Origin: Siderastrea siderea
Taxonomy: Eukaryota > Cnidaria > Anthozoa > Scleractinia > Rhizangiidae
Length of the DNA stretch: 64,000 nt
Assembly (NCBI GenBank): GCA_964030785.1
Contig: OZ034966.1
Span: 1,248,501-1,312,500 of the forward strand
Direction: 5' to 3'
The notes beneath the pieces are model-generated. The model was not told where the DNA came from. It searched no databases and worked only from the letters and a program-made list of their open reading frames with translations. This document shows, piece after piece, positions 8,264 through 16,627 of this stretch. Positions within the stretch are counted from its first letter, which is position 1. Every line of letters begins with the position of its first letter. The translations under genes were made by a program, and so were the position numbers.

Positions 8264-9385
8264 ATGGACATTGAAAGAATGAAGAAAATATCAGAGGCTA
8301 AAATTAATGCCGGTAAACAAGTCAGTAATGTAAGAAACATGTTGAAAGAATTTGAACATGGAAGACAGGATGTTCAGGAGGAATTAACAGAGGTTTATAA
8401 GCCAATTGTTAAAGCTCAAGAGGATGTCAAAAAAACGATTGACGAGAAACAGGACAAAATGCTTGAACAGTTACAGAAAAACCAAAAAGCATTAACATCA
8501 GGGCTTGAAGATCTTCTCATGGTACAGCAATTACCTGACGTACAACCACAAGAAGAAGCATACAAACTCCCTCTCGACTATGAACCAGAAATGTTGAAAC
8601 CTGAATTTAAGTCCGATATGGACACCGGGTTTGATAAAGATGAGATACAGAAATTGACAAAGTATGGTCTTTTCGCTCCGAGTGATGTATTGAAGGCTTC
8701 AATAAATGGAACCCTAGACTTTGATGAATACGACGAAAATCTTGCTAAAAAATTGAATAAACTCGGTGCTAAAAAAGGCAACTTGTCGAAAGGTAAAGGC
8801 AAAACAAAAAATAAAGACGAAATTGATGAAATAACAAAAGATATCAAGTTGTTACAAAAGTATAAAAATCGTATAAATATTATACCTGAAGGTAAAAAGA
8901 CCATTGGAACAGGTTATACACAACCAAAACGGAATGCTTACAAAATATCATCTGGTGGTCAATATGGTAATCTGATGATCGATATTCCAAAATTAATGGG
9001 ACAATTGCATCTGGTAGCAAAAAAGGATGGTGAAAAAGTGCTTGATAAAAAGGTTGATTTTGACACTCTTGATCTGCTGACAAAAAGATTCAACAGTAAA
9101 AAGAAGTATAGTGACCTGTCAAAGATGGTTTTCAATCAATTGAATCAACTCAGTGAGATACCTATCCACAGAACTTCTAAAAAATTCTCTAAGTTGGGCT
9201 CAGGTGTAGTTTATTTTAATGATACAAATGATCTCGTCGATCGGATGGAATTACTTGGTGGGTCAATAATGGCAGGTAATGATGGTGCAAAGAGTGAATT
9301 TTCCGAGATAGCACATAAATTGTTTCAACTTGGTATGATTGATAATGGACAACTAAATAATCTCTTGCAAGCTTATGTCATCTAA
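8264..9385 (+). CDS. Coiled-coil virion-module protein (A copy)
   Basis: The 373-aa protein has an N-terminal coiled coil (about residues 1-95, Glu/Lys/Gln rich), a charged lysine-rich middle (about 165-190) and a folded C-terminal part with GYTQPKRNAYKISSGGQYG (about 217-235). In both Polintons it follows the packaging ATPase on the opposite strand and precedes the penton gene. That conserved position supports a structural or scaffolding role, but no enzyme motif is seen. The B counterpart (23414-24366) shares the position and the helical character rather than clear sequence. The frame is intact. Confidence 0.7.
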   Translation: MDIERMKKISEAKINAGKQVSNVRNMLKEFEHGRQDVQEELTEVYKPIVKAQEDVKKTIDEKQDKMLEQLQKNQKALTSGLEDLLMVQQLPDVQPQEEAYKLPLDYEPEMLKPEFKSDMDTGFDKDEIQKLTKYGLFAPSDVLKASINGTLDFDEYDENLAKKLNKLGAKKGNLSKGKGKTKNKDEIDEITKDIKLLQKYKNRINIIPEGKKTIGTGYTQPKRNAYKISSGGQYGNLMIDIPKLMGQLHLVAKKDGEKVLDKKVDFDTLDLLTKRFNSKKKYSDLSKMVFNQLNQLSEIPIHRTSKKFSKLGSGVVYFNDTNDLVDRMELLGGSIMAGNDGAKSEFSEIAHKLFQLGMIDNGQLNNLLQAYVI

Positions 9386-9403
9386 TCTAATCTAAATATA
9401 TAT

Positions 9404-10168
9404 ATGCAAGAACGAGCAATTAATATTTCTTCCATTAACAGGCAAAAAATAGGACGATCTCGACCTGAGGATTTCGTCATCAAATTTGATCCCGTCATGC
9501 ATCTCAACACTGAAATGCATCATAAATTGGCAGTAGATCGAGTATCAATGACGTACTCATGGCATAACATCAATGCTGAATACGGAAACAAAACAATAAA
9601 ATATTCCAAAGACGGTGGTTCTACTTGGAAAAACGTCACTTTCGTCGACGGTATGTATAGCTATGACGATTTGAATGAATATATCAACCAGGTTATTACA
9701 GATAACGATGATCAACCAAGTAATAATCGTGTTGGTATAAAAATCTATTTTGTCCTGTCAAGTTATCGGGTTGTTGTTCAACTTGGTAATCAGTGGCAAT
9801 TAGATCTACGGAATTCAACATTCGGTGATTTAATTGGATTCGAACAAGGAATTTTAACAACAACAAGTTATAGCACTAAATTACCAAATATCACAAATTC
9901 CGTCGATACCATTCATATCAATTGTGATATTGTGACAGATGCAATCACAGATGGAAAATTCAGTAACACATTAGTTGTGATACCAACCGACAATCTCACA
10001 AGAAGCTACCCATTTACATTCGAACCTAAAAGGGCTCTATTCAGTCCAGTTTCAAAAACTATAATATCTGAAATGCGTATCAGACTCACAGACTCACTAG
10101 GAAGATCGATTGATTTAAATGGTGTCGATTGGCACATGAGTTTGATCCTACAATCCAGTTTTATCTAA
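9404..10168 (+). CDS. Minor capsid (penton-like) protein (A copy)
   Basis: The 254-aa protein is beta-rich with MTYSWHNIN (about 49-57), FVDGMYSYDDLNEYI (about 80-94), YRVVVQLG and a DLNGxD block at the end; all these are shared with the B gene at 24417. It lies two genes upstream of the major capsid gene, the usual place of the single-jelly-roll minor capsid protein of Polintons and adintoviruses, which forms the vertices. The jelly-roll call is inferred from order and composition. The start is fused to the promoter: TATATATATG at 9397-9406. Intact. Confidence 0.75.
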   Translation: MQERAINISSINRQKIGRSRPEDFVIKFDPVMHLNTEMHHKLAVDRVSMTYSWHNINAEYGNKTIKYSKDGGSTWKNVTFVDGMYSYDDLNEYINQVITDNDDQPSNNRVGIKIYFVLSSYRVVVQLGNQWQLDLRNSTFGDLIGFEQGILTTTSYSTKLPNITNSVDTIHINCDIVTDAITDGKFSNTLVVIPTDNLTRSYPFTFEPKRALFSPVSKTIISEMRIRLTDSLGRSIDLNGVDWHMSLILQSSFI

Positions 10169-10182
10169 TATATTGATATATG
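10161..10182 (+). promoter_or_regulatory. Promoter block identical to that of the ATPase gene
   Basis: TTATCTAATATATTGATATA plus TG runs into the ATG at 10180. The complement of 8168-8189 is the same block before the ATPase ATG. It overlaps the stop codon of the penton gene. Confidence 0.7.
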
Positions 10183-10563
10183 ACACGTCAAAGTGAATTA
10201 AAGAGGAGATACGATCCAGAAATTGGTAGATATGTAAAAAAACATATTCATACTGGAGAAATACACGGTGAAGGATTAATGGATATTTTTAAATCAGTTG
10301 GAAGCAAGCTATTTGGTAAAACAGCTAAGGAAATAGCTAAAAAAGCAGCTACCACCGCAGCAACAAAAGCAGCTACAAAAACAGGGGAGCATCTTGGTAA
10401 TAAAGCAGGAGATAGAATCATTCAATTACTTAGCAAGAAACAACCAGAACAACAATCTGTTCAACAAACTATTAGTAAAGCTACTGAAAGACCATTGACT
10501 GATTTCGAAATTGCTCAGAGAGTGAATCGACTCATTTCAGGAGGTAAAATAAGTAAGAGGTAA
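10180..10563 (+). CDS. Small basic Ala/Lys-rich virion protein (A copy)
   Basis: The 127-aa protein starts with RRYDPEIGRYVKKH, which corresponds to FDKKTGRYRYKHKG in the B gene (25207). The middle is a lysine/alanine/threonine helix (KEIAKKAATTAATKAATKTG, about 49-68). Its placement between penton and major capsid genes is conserved. The composition suggests a DNA-condensing or capsid-lining protein. It has no recognised domain, and the frame is intact. Confidence 0.6.
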   Translation: MTRQSELKRRYDPEIGRYVKKHIHTGEIHGEGLMDIFKSVGSKLFGKTAKEIAKKAATTAATKAATKTGEHLGNKAGDRIIQLLSKKQPEQQSVQQTISKATERPLTDFEIAQRVNRLISGGKISKR

Positions 10564-10586
10564 AATTATCTAAACTAATGATATAT

Positions 10587-11807
10587 ATGGAATCTTTTAG
10601 AAATCCCAAATTCGTAGAGAGGTTTGAAGATGTTATATACGATCTCGAAACCCCTCTGAATACGGTAGTTGCAAACACTCGTTCTCAAAAGAAAGATGGA
10701 TATCGTTTCGTTGTAGATAACAGTGGAGAAGTGACTCCTATGGACTGGTACAATGCTAGGCTTGGGATCAGTTTCAAAGTGAACAAACTAGCAGATGGTG
10801 CTAACATCGCTGGAAATGACCATAACGGCATAGTTAATTCGATTCATAGTTTTATCAAGAATTTTGATGTCAAGATGAATGGGAAGAAAGTGTACGATTG
10901 CAACGATGCCAATCACTCTGTCAATATAAAGAATCTTCTCGAGTACAGTCCTGGATATGCTAATTCAACTGCGACCAACGAGTTCTTCCATTTGGATACC
11001 CATAGGACAGCTGAAGAACGCCCAGCTCAGGCTACTTATAACAAAGGATTTGCCGAAAGGAAACTGCTTCTGGGTGCGTCTACTGTAGTCACAAGAGAAT
11101 TGCCTCTTAATAGATATTCGTTTTTTGAGGCTCTTGAAAGAAATCTACTGCCATCAGGTCGAATCGAATTGAACATTGAATTTGAATCTGATGCTAATTT
11201 GATCTGGCAGGCAGCTGATAATTGTAGAGTCGTGATGACAAAGCTGGAACTGATAGTACCACGAATCACATTCAACAGTGAAGGACAAAGCCTATATATG
11301 AGCAAATTTCTGAAACCGTATAAATGGTCATACCTCAGAGAAAACATTGAGAGAAGTAATTCAACCACACAGCGAGCTGGTCATTTTAAAATATCATCAG
11401 GAATTTCGAAGCCTAGACATGTGTTTGTTTTCATAATCAGTGATGCCGATATCGATGCACAGACGAGTAATCCGTTTCTATATAACACCTTCTCAGTTAG
11501 TACAGATCCAAGAACCCTTCAGAATTGTTATCTTGAAGTTGGTAATGGTGCCGAATATCCCGAGGTTGCTTATACCCCATCAACAGATCTGAGTCGTGTA
11601 TACAGAGATGTTTTGAAATACGTTCACAAGAACTCTGAATATAGTGAGGGATCACTTCTCAATATATCTAATTTCCAGACATTGTTTCCATTTCTGTATT
11701 TCGATCTCACTAAGCAGAAAGCAGACATAAGAGACGGTACAACAAAACTAACTTTCCGTTATGAGCTTCAGGGACAACAGCTACAGCCTATTCGGTCTAC
11801 GCTTTGA
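10587..11807 (+). CDS. Major capsid protein, double jelly-roll (A copy)
   Basis: The start at 10587 (MESFRNPKF) is preferred over 10578 because it aligns with MFRTPQF of the B protein and follows TATATATG directly. About 406 aa are open. Shared blocks with B are DWYNARL/DWYRAYF (about 52-58), NIKNLLEYS, LPLNRYSFFEAL, FLKPYKWSYLRE and, near the end, NFQTLFPFLYFDL. Size, order and blocks match the double-jelly-roll major capsid protein of Polintons. The stop at 11805-11807 looks premature: the neighbouring frame continues with YSVYALTLYEQEAELV to a stop at 11866, matching the YIIYAYVINEEEFV end of the B protein, so one base has probably been lost near 11785-11790. Confidence 0.85.
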   Translation: MESFRNPKFVERFEDVIYDLETPLNTVVANTRSQKKDGYRFVVDNSGEVTPMDWYNARLGISFKVNKLADGANIAGNDHNGIVNSIHSFIKNFDVKMNGKKVYDCNDANHSVNIKNLLEYSPGYANSTATNEFFHLDTHRTAEERPAQATYNKGFAERKLLLGASTVVTRELPLNRYSFFEALERNLLPSGRIELNIEFESDANLIWQAADNCRVVMTKLELIVPRITFNSEGQSLYMSKFLKPYKWSYLRENIERSNSTTQRAGHFKISSGISKPRHVFVFIISDADIDAQTSNPFLYNTFSVSTDPRTLQNCYLEVGNGAEYPEVAYTPSTDLSRVYRDVLKYVHKNSEYSEGSLLNISNFQTLFPFLYFDLTKQKADIRDGTTKLTFRYELQGQQLQPIRSTL

Positions 11808-11866
11808 CTCTTTATGAACAGGAAGCTGAACTGGTTCAACAGAACGGTAAACTGCTTTTCCGATAA

Positions 11867-12090
11867 ATGGAATAATTGTCTAAACAATAGTAAATGGATA
11901 TGAGTTTTGTCAAAAGAATAGTGAATGGAATAATTTTCATCAAAAGAATAGTATGTGGATATAAATTTCATCAAAGGAATAGTGAATGGAATAATTTTTA
12001 TGAATGGAATGATTTTTATCGAAAGAATAGTGTATGGATATGATTAATATAACAAAAACTATTTAATCTAACATATATCATATACAAGAT
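11867..12090 (+). repeat. Degenerate short tandem repeats between capsid and pX-like genes
   Basis: Units around aaaagaatagtgaatggataataatttt of about 20-25 bp recur six or more times (11880-12045), with alternating ggaataatttt and ggatatgatt variants. No gene is seen. The following start at 12091 has ATATATCATATACAAGATATG immediately upstream. Confidence 0.7.
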
Positions 12091-12957
12091 ATGTCATATG
12101 TTAAATATGGAGTAAAATTATCTGCTGGACAGAAAGAAAAACTAGCAAAAGCTTTGTTAAATAAATCAGCGATAATGATACGATTGACAAAAAGTGATTT
12201 GACTGGTCATGATGAATTGATGCTAACCAGAACACAATTGAAACGTATACAAAAAGCCATGAAAAACAGAACCGGAGTTGATTTGAAAATTAGTAAAACT
12301 CAGATCAGACATCTCGTACAGCATGGCGGTTCTCTATGGAGTTCATTATTGACACTTGGTGCGAAAGCCCTTCCTTATGCAACAAAGGCTGCTACGAAAG
12401 CTTTACCGGCTTTAGCTACTGGTGCTCTGTCTGGTTTGGCAAGTCTTGGTGTTGACAAGATATTTGGAAAGGGTCAATCAGGTGGTTTTTTGATTCCACA
12501 AGACAAAATCAATCAACTGATAAAGCATAAGGATCTATTGACAAAAAAGCAGAAAGAACAAATCGTATCAGCTCTTCACACAGGAGGTCAACTCATTGTT
12601 AAACCAACAAAAACACAGTCTGGTGGATTTCTTGGCACATTGCTTGCAAGCATTGGTGTTCCACTGTTGTTGAATGCTCTTACAGGAAAGGGATTGCAGG
12701 TTGACAAAACAAGGTCAAGACGATCAGCTAATGTTCATGTACCAAAAATGGAACAAAGCTCCGCATTATCAACAAAAGATGGAGGATTGGTTCTTCCGAT
12801 GAATTACAGAAGCCCTCCATTTATTGGTACATGGGATAATACTATCGGGTTGGGATTGAAACCAAAAAAAAAGAACAACAAAAAAAAGGGCAAAGGGTTG
12901 CTTCTAGGAAAAAACAGTCCCTTCAACGGAATCCCATTGCTGGGAGCACTTCTGTAA
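12091..12957 (+). CDS. pX-like, GG-rich virion protein (A copy)
   Basis: The 288-aa protein begins with a helical part shared with B (about residues 7-75: TxTQLKRIQKAMKN). It then has HGG|SLW at 79-80, followed by a Leu/Ala-rich amphipathic or membrane-active helix (about 81-120). Further QSGG sites lie near 130 and 178, and PPFIGTW near 249-255. Glycine-pair sites before hydrophobic helices recall adenovirus protease targets and pX/pVI-type core and membrane-lytic proteins; this is an analogy from layout. It overlaps, in another frame, the region needed to reach the protease. The B copy (26958) keeps both ends but lacks the hydrophobic centre. Confidence 0.7.
   Translation: MSYVKYGVKLSAGQKEKLAKALLNKSAIMIRLTKSDLTGHDELMLTRTQLKRIQKAMKNRTGVDLKISKTQIRHLVQHGGSLWSSLLTLGAKALPYATKAATKALPALATGALSGLASLGVDKIFGKGQSGGFLIPQDKINQLIKHKDLLTKKQKEQIVSALHTGGQLIVKPTKTQSGGFLGTLLASIGVPLLLNALTGKGLQVDKTRSRRSANVHVPKMEQSSALSTKDGGLVLPMNYRSPPFIGTWDNTIGLGLKPKKKNNKKKGKGLLLGKNSPFNGIPLLGALL
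12864..12870 (+). promoter_or_regulatory. Possible -1 frameshift site (A AAA AAA)
   Basis: In the pX-like gene the heptamer lies in the correct phase (codons AAA at 12865 and 12868), within a run of nine A. The -1 frame is open from the codon after an upstream stop near 12838 all the way into the protease, and it has no ATG. A second eight-A run is at 12880-12887 but there the heptamer phase reads C AAA AAA. See the matching site in B at 27314-27323. Confidence 0.4.
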
Positions 12958-13667
12958 AATTTGTAAACAAACCATTGAGTAATTTTGATTTATTGAATTG
13001 GGTTAAAAAACTGGGAATAAAACATTTCAGAGGTGATTATAGTAGAGATGCATTACCAACAAAAATATTAACAAATGAAGTTGGAAAAATCAATTTGGAT
13101 TCGAATATAGGGCCTGGGACTCATTGGGTAGCATATAGAAACGGTAAAAATGGAGCTGAATACTTTGATAGTTTCGGATTAATAATGCCAAATGAAGTGA
13201 TGAAATATTTAATGACAAGTGGAAAACAAATATTTTATTCAGGAGATGAGATCCAAGAACGTGATAGTGTTTTATGTGGATATTGGGCCTTGTACTATTT
13301 ATCGGAAAGACAAAAAAATGTTCCTATGCTAAGTGTCATACATAATGCAGAATTTGATATGAATGATAAATCTGTCAATCATCGTTTCGTGATCAATTAC
13401 TTCAAACAACAACATGGGGGTGAAAATCCGTTAAGCAAACCGCTTGAAGCATCAAAATGGGCTGAAAAAATAGTCAGGAAAGTAATTCCATCAACAGACC
13501 ACGTATTTGATCGATATTGGAGTGGTGATATTTTGAAAGGTGCTTTCAATAAAGAAACCGGTTTGACAAGCAGTAAATTCTGGACTAAACCAAAGAAGGA
13601 CACAGTCATGCATCTGGTTCGGAATCCAAAAACTGGCAAATATGAAAACGTATATATTGAACCTTAA
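12957..13667 (+). CDS. Adenovirus-type (C5) cysteine protease with C-terminal extra domain
   Basis: The catalytic order is visible: GTHWVAY (His about 13122-13124), EYFDSFG (Asp about 13167-13169) and DSVLCGYWALYYL (Cys about 13275-13277). This is the His-Asp/Glu-Cys layout of adenain, the enzyme that matures virion proteins. The conserved start of homology is KFVNKPLSNFDL at 12957, but no ATG opens this frame; see the frameshift site upstream. After residue about 145 (QHGGENPL, a possible self-cleavage site) comes a second domain, KPLEASKWAEK... to ENVYIEP. In Polinton B that domain is attached to the PLA2 gene instead. Exact translational start unresolved. Confidence 0.85.
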   Translation, partial: KFVNKPLSNFDLLNWVKKLGIKHFRGDYSRDALPTKILTNEVGKINLDSNIGPGTHWVAYRNGKNGAEYFDSFGLIMPNEVMKYLMTSGKQIFYSGDEIQERDSVLCGYWALYYLSERQKNVPMLSVIHNAEFDMNDKSVNHRFVINYFKQQHGGENPLSKPLEASKWAEKIVRKVIPSTDHVFDRYWSGDILKGAFNKETGLTSSKFWTKPKKDTVMHLVRNPKTGKYENVYIEP

Positions 13668-13688
13668 TATAATCTAATCATATTATAT

Positions 13689-14581
13689 ATGAAATCATAT
13701 TGTGTGAAACAGAAGAAACAGACAGAATGTGTACCGGGATCTGAAAAATTGGCAAAAACCAAAAACGGGCGAACAATGTTGAAATGCACCTGTGCTGAAT
13801 GCGGAATCACTAAGACTAGATTTATCAAACCCCTGGGAGTCCGTCACGCACCTAGCATCGAATGGGAATCCGATTCGTTGGGAAACGGATTAGCCCGTCG
13901 AAAGGGGCGGGCGTACTAGATACAGTAGCATCAACCGGATTAGATATGTTTGTGCATCATGGTATTCCTTGGCTTGGAAAAAAAGCAGTTGAAATGGGAA
14001 GATATTATGGATCAGAAGCCTTGAGAAACCCAAAACTGCAGAAAAAGGCTATCGATTATGCTCTGGATAAGTTGAATCCAATGATTCAAAATGTTGGAAG
14101 TCAAGCTCTTGATCAATTATCAAACAAAATCAGACCGAATAGAAAGTATAAAACTGACAGAAAGGATTTGGATGGCGCTGGTGTTGATATACATAAACTA
14201 ATTGGGAAAATACCGAAACCAAAAGCTGGATGGACTCCTGGAAAGTATAAATACATGGGACCATACAACCCTCTCGATAAATAGTTAGAGTATGATAGGA
14301 ACACTGGAGAGGTCACCAAGTGGCACGTACAACCTTACAATAAAGTGGATGAAATAGCGGCTCATCATGATATTTGTTATGATATGGGGAAAAACAAAGG
14401 TGAATGTGACAAACAAATGGTTAAGTCACTTGATATGATTCCTTATGGCCAGATGCCAAAATGGGGTCAAACAGCTCGGTTCTTGATCGATGCAAAACGG
14501 AGATTGGGTCTAGGTGTAAAAAAAAGGAAGACAAAAAACGGGAAAGGCCGTCGAGTGAAGAAAACTGGCAAGAAAAACTAG
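13689..14581 (+). pseudogene. Zinc-ribbon / phospholipase A2-like virion protein, two breaks
   Basis: The N-terminal part from the ATG at 13689 has CVK...CVPG and CTCAEC cysteine pairs (zinc ribbon). The frame then shifts near 13870-13895. The next frame carries a hydrophobic helix (GLDMFVHHGIPWLGKKAV) and KYMGPYNPLDK, a YxGPxN calcium-loop pattern. A TAG at 14282-14284 stops the frame, where B has a Gln codon. Downstream AAHHDICYD (14354-14380) is the HDxxY catalytic motif of parvovirus-type PLA2, and a basic tail follows to 14581. In viruses this activity helps escape from endosomes. Motifs are visible; activity is inferred. One frameshift plus one nonsense change make this copy non-functional, or the breaks are assembly errors. 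Confidence 0.7.
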
Positions 14582-15499
14582 CAGACGAATTACACAAACC
14601 AATACAACGAAATTTTACTCGACGGCGTGTTATTGTAAACCACATTGACGAAATATCGTGCTCTGATATTGTTGAGATGCAAAAGTTTAGTCGATGGAAT
14701 GATGGCTACAGATATCTTCTTATGGTACTCGATGTATTCAGTAAATTTGGTTGGATTGTCCCTTTAAAAGACAAAAAAGGAGAAACCGTTATGAATGCTT
14801 TTAAAACAATATTCAAAGAGGGGCGTAAACCGGAATATCTTTGGACAGACAAAGGCAAAGAGTATTACAACAAACATGTTAAAGAACTACTTGATAAGAA
14901 TAAAATAACCTTGTACTCAACCGAAAATGAGGAAAAATCAAGTGTTTGTGAAAGATGGAACAGAACAATAAAAACTAAGATGTGGAAGCAGTTCACTGTT
15001 CAAGGTAATACACAGTATTTAGACATGCTACCCAAATTAGTGAAACAGTATAACAACACTAAACATAGTTCTATGAAAATGACACCCATAGAAGCCAGTA
15101 AAAAGAAAAATGAAGGGACTGTTTACTTTAATCTTTATGGTAATTTGGAGCAAGTATCATCTAAACCGAAATTCAAAATAGGTGATAAGGTTAGAATAAG
15201 TAAGTATAAACGGAATGTGTTTGATAAGGGCTATACACCAAATTGGTCTGAGGAAGTTTTTACAGTTGATAAAATCCAATATACAAATCCAATAACTTAC
15301 AAACTAAAGGATCTCAGAGGTGAAGACATTCAAGGGAGTTTTTATGAACCTGAATTATTAAAAAGCAAAACAAGAGGTATTCAGAATTGATAAAGTCATT
15401 CGGAGAGATTATAAAAAGAAACAAGCTTTAGTGAAATGGAAAGGATATAGTGATGACTTTAATAGTTGGGTTCCAATGAAGGATTTAAGAGATATATAA
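14461..15499 (+). pseudogene. Retroviral-type integrase with C-terminal chromodomain (A), one frameshift
   Basis: The rve-type catalytic core has its three acidic residues in CSDIVEM (about 14661), LWTDKGKEY (about 14838) and CERWNR (about 14947), a complete D-D-35-E triad. An SH3-like basic domain follows (KFKIGDKVRISKYK, about 15169-15210). The frame stops at 15388, but the next frame, from about 15366, encodes VFRIDKVIRRDYKKK and ALVKWKGYSDDFNSWVP, a chromodomain, to a stop at 15499. An extra A in the run at 15359-15363 explains the break. True start is unclear: the frame is open from 14461 but overlaps the preceding gene, and conserved sequence begins near 14568. It catalyses integration with 6-bp duplications. 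Confidence 0.85.
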
Positions 15500-15623
15500 A
15501 AGCGGTTTAAAGAGATTTATCTAATATATATTATATCAATCGATACAGTATATGTTGTTCATTTGCTTTTGGTAGCCAAAAATATTATTGTTTCTGGCTA
15601 TTATAAATATATAACCTTATTAT

Positions 15624-15919
15624 ATGAATACCGTAACCGGTAATAAATTCGACTTATTAAAATATAGAGCAATCAATTTATACGGTGCTAAGGACCTTGA
15701 ATACTCCAATAGAATGAATAAAAAATATATGGTTACCCTTAAAAATGGTGAAAAATTCACTTTGGGGATGATCGATATGAGGATTATCTGACACATCAAG
15801 ACACAAAAAGACGTACACAATACCGAAAAAGAGCATCTAAGATAAAAGATAAAAACGGTAACCTGACATACAAAGATAAGAATACACCAAATTTCTGGAG
15901 CTATCATCTGTTGTGGTGA
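15624..15919 (+). pseudogene. DUF5754-like small protein of large DNA viruses, one frameshift
   Basis: An ATG at 15624 directly follows TTATTAT. The frame reads KKYMVTLKNGEKF and then shifts in a five-A run at about 15752-15756. The next frame continues HFGDDRYEDYLTHQDTKRR...YRKRASKI and ends NFWSYHLLW at 15919. The pattern KYxVxxNGKKxxFGxxxYxxY...HxDxxRRxxYxxR...SPxxxSxxLLW is the one I know from short proteins of phycodna-, irido- and mimiviruses (DUF5754 in my recollection; needs a search). Function unknown. About 97 codons in total. Confidence 0.6.
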
Positions 15920-15970
15920 ACAGGTTTAAACAATCATTTAAATATAAAATAATATATAGATTATATATAG

Positions 15971-16243
15971 ATGGATACTGAAAAACAACAGTGGTTTTGC
16001 GATATTTGCAAGAAGAAATATAGTTTGAAGAGAAAGGATAAACATCTTCTAACTAAAGTTCATAAAAATAATCAAGAACGTCTGGATCGTGAGGCGGATT
16101 ATGAAGAATATCTAATACGTCGAGATGAACTATTGATGGAAAATATTGGAGATATGGATTTTTTGGGGTTCTTAAAAAAACGTATACTTGTTGATAAACA
16201 ACTTAAAAAAGAATTTGGTCGAAATTACAAAGTTCCTGAATGA
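15971..16243 (+). CDS. Small C2H2-type zinc-finger protein
   Basis: The 90-aa protein has CDICKKKYSLKRKDKHLLTKVH at residues 10-31. That is a Cys-x2-Cys...His-x5-His finger like those of U1-type or dsRNA-binding fingers. An acidic helical tail follows (DREADYEEYLIRRDELL). Start preceded by TATATATAG. It lies between the DUF5754-like gene and a second finger gene, upstream of PolB. A role in DNA or RNA binding during replication is possible. Confidence 0.6.
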   Translation: MDTEKQQWFCDICKKKYSLKRKDKHLLTKVHKNNQERLDREADYEEYLIRRDELLMENIGDMDFLGFLKKRILVDKQLKKEFGRNYKVPE

Positions 16244-16295
16244 ATTTAAACGCACAAGTCAAAGTCATTTAAGGATAAATATATAGTATGTATAT

Positions 16296-16517
16296 ATGGA
16301 GAATCAAAAAAATAAGAGAGGTTGTGGAAGACCAATAAAGTATTTAACTCAAGTAGAGAAGAAGGAGGCTGTAAAAAAACAAAAAACCAAGTACATGCTA
16401 AATAAAGAGTGGTATTGTGATGTTTGCAATACTGGTCATAATTATACTCTAGCTGGTAAATGGTGTCATTTGAACACGAAAAAGCATATGTTGAATACTA
16501 TGAAGAAAAATAATTGA
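16296..16517 (+). CDS. Small zinc-finger protein with AT-hook-like start
   Basis: The 73-aa protein has RGCGRPIKYL (residues 8-17), resembling an AT-hook (GRP core), and then CDVCNTGHNYTLAGKWCHLNTKKH, a Cys-x2-Cys...His-x5-His finger. It is very basic. TATATATGG overlaps its start. It is related in layout to the finger gene before it, perhaps by duplication. No published function known to me. Confidence 0.55.
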   Translation: MENQKNKRGCGRPIKYLTQVEKKEAVKKQKTKYMLNKEWYCDVCNTGHNYTLAGKWCHLNTKKHMLNTMKKNN

Positions 16518-16627
16518 AATACAGTTTAAAGGATCCATCATTTGGATCATTTGAATTCTTGACTACGTTTAAAACGCACTGATCATAGACACTTAAAAAT
16601 AAAACCTATAGCAATATTATATTATTA

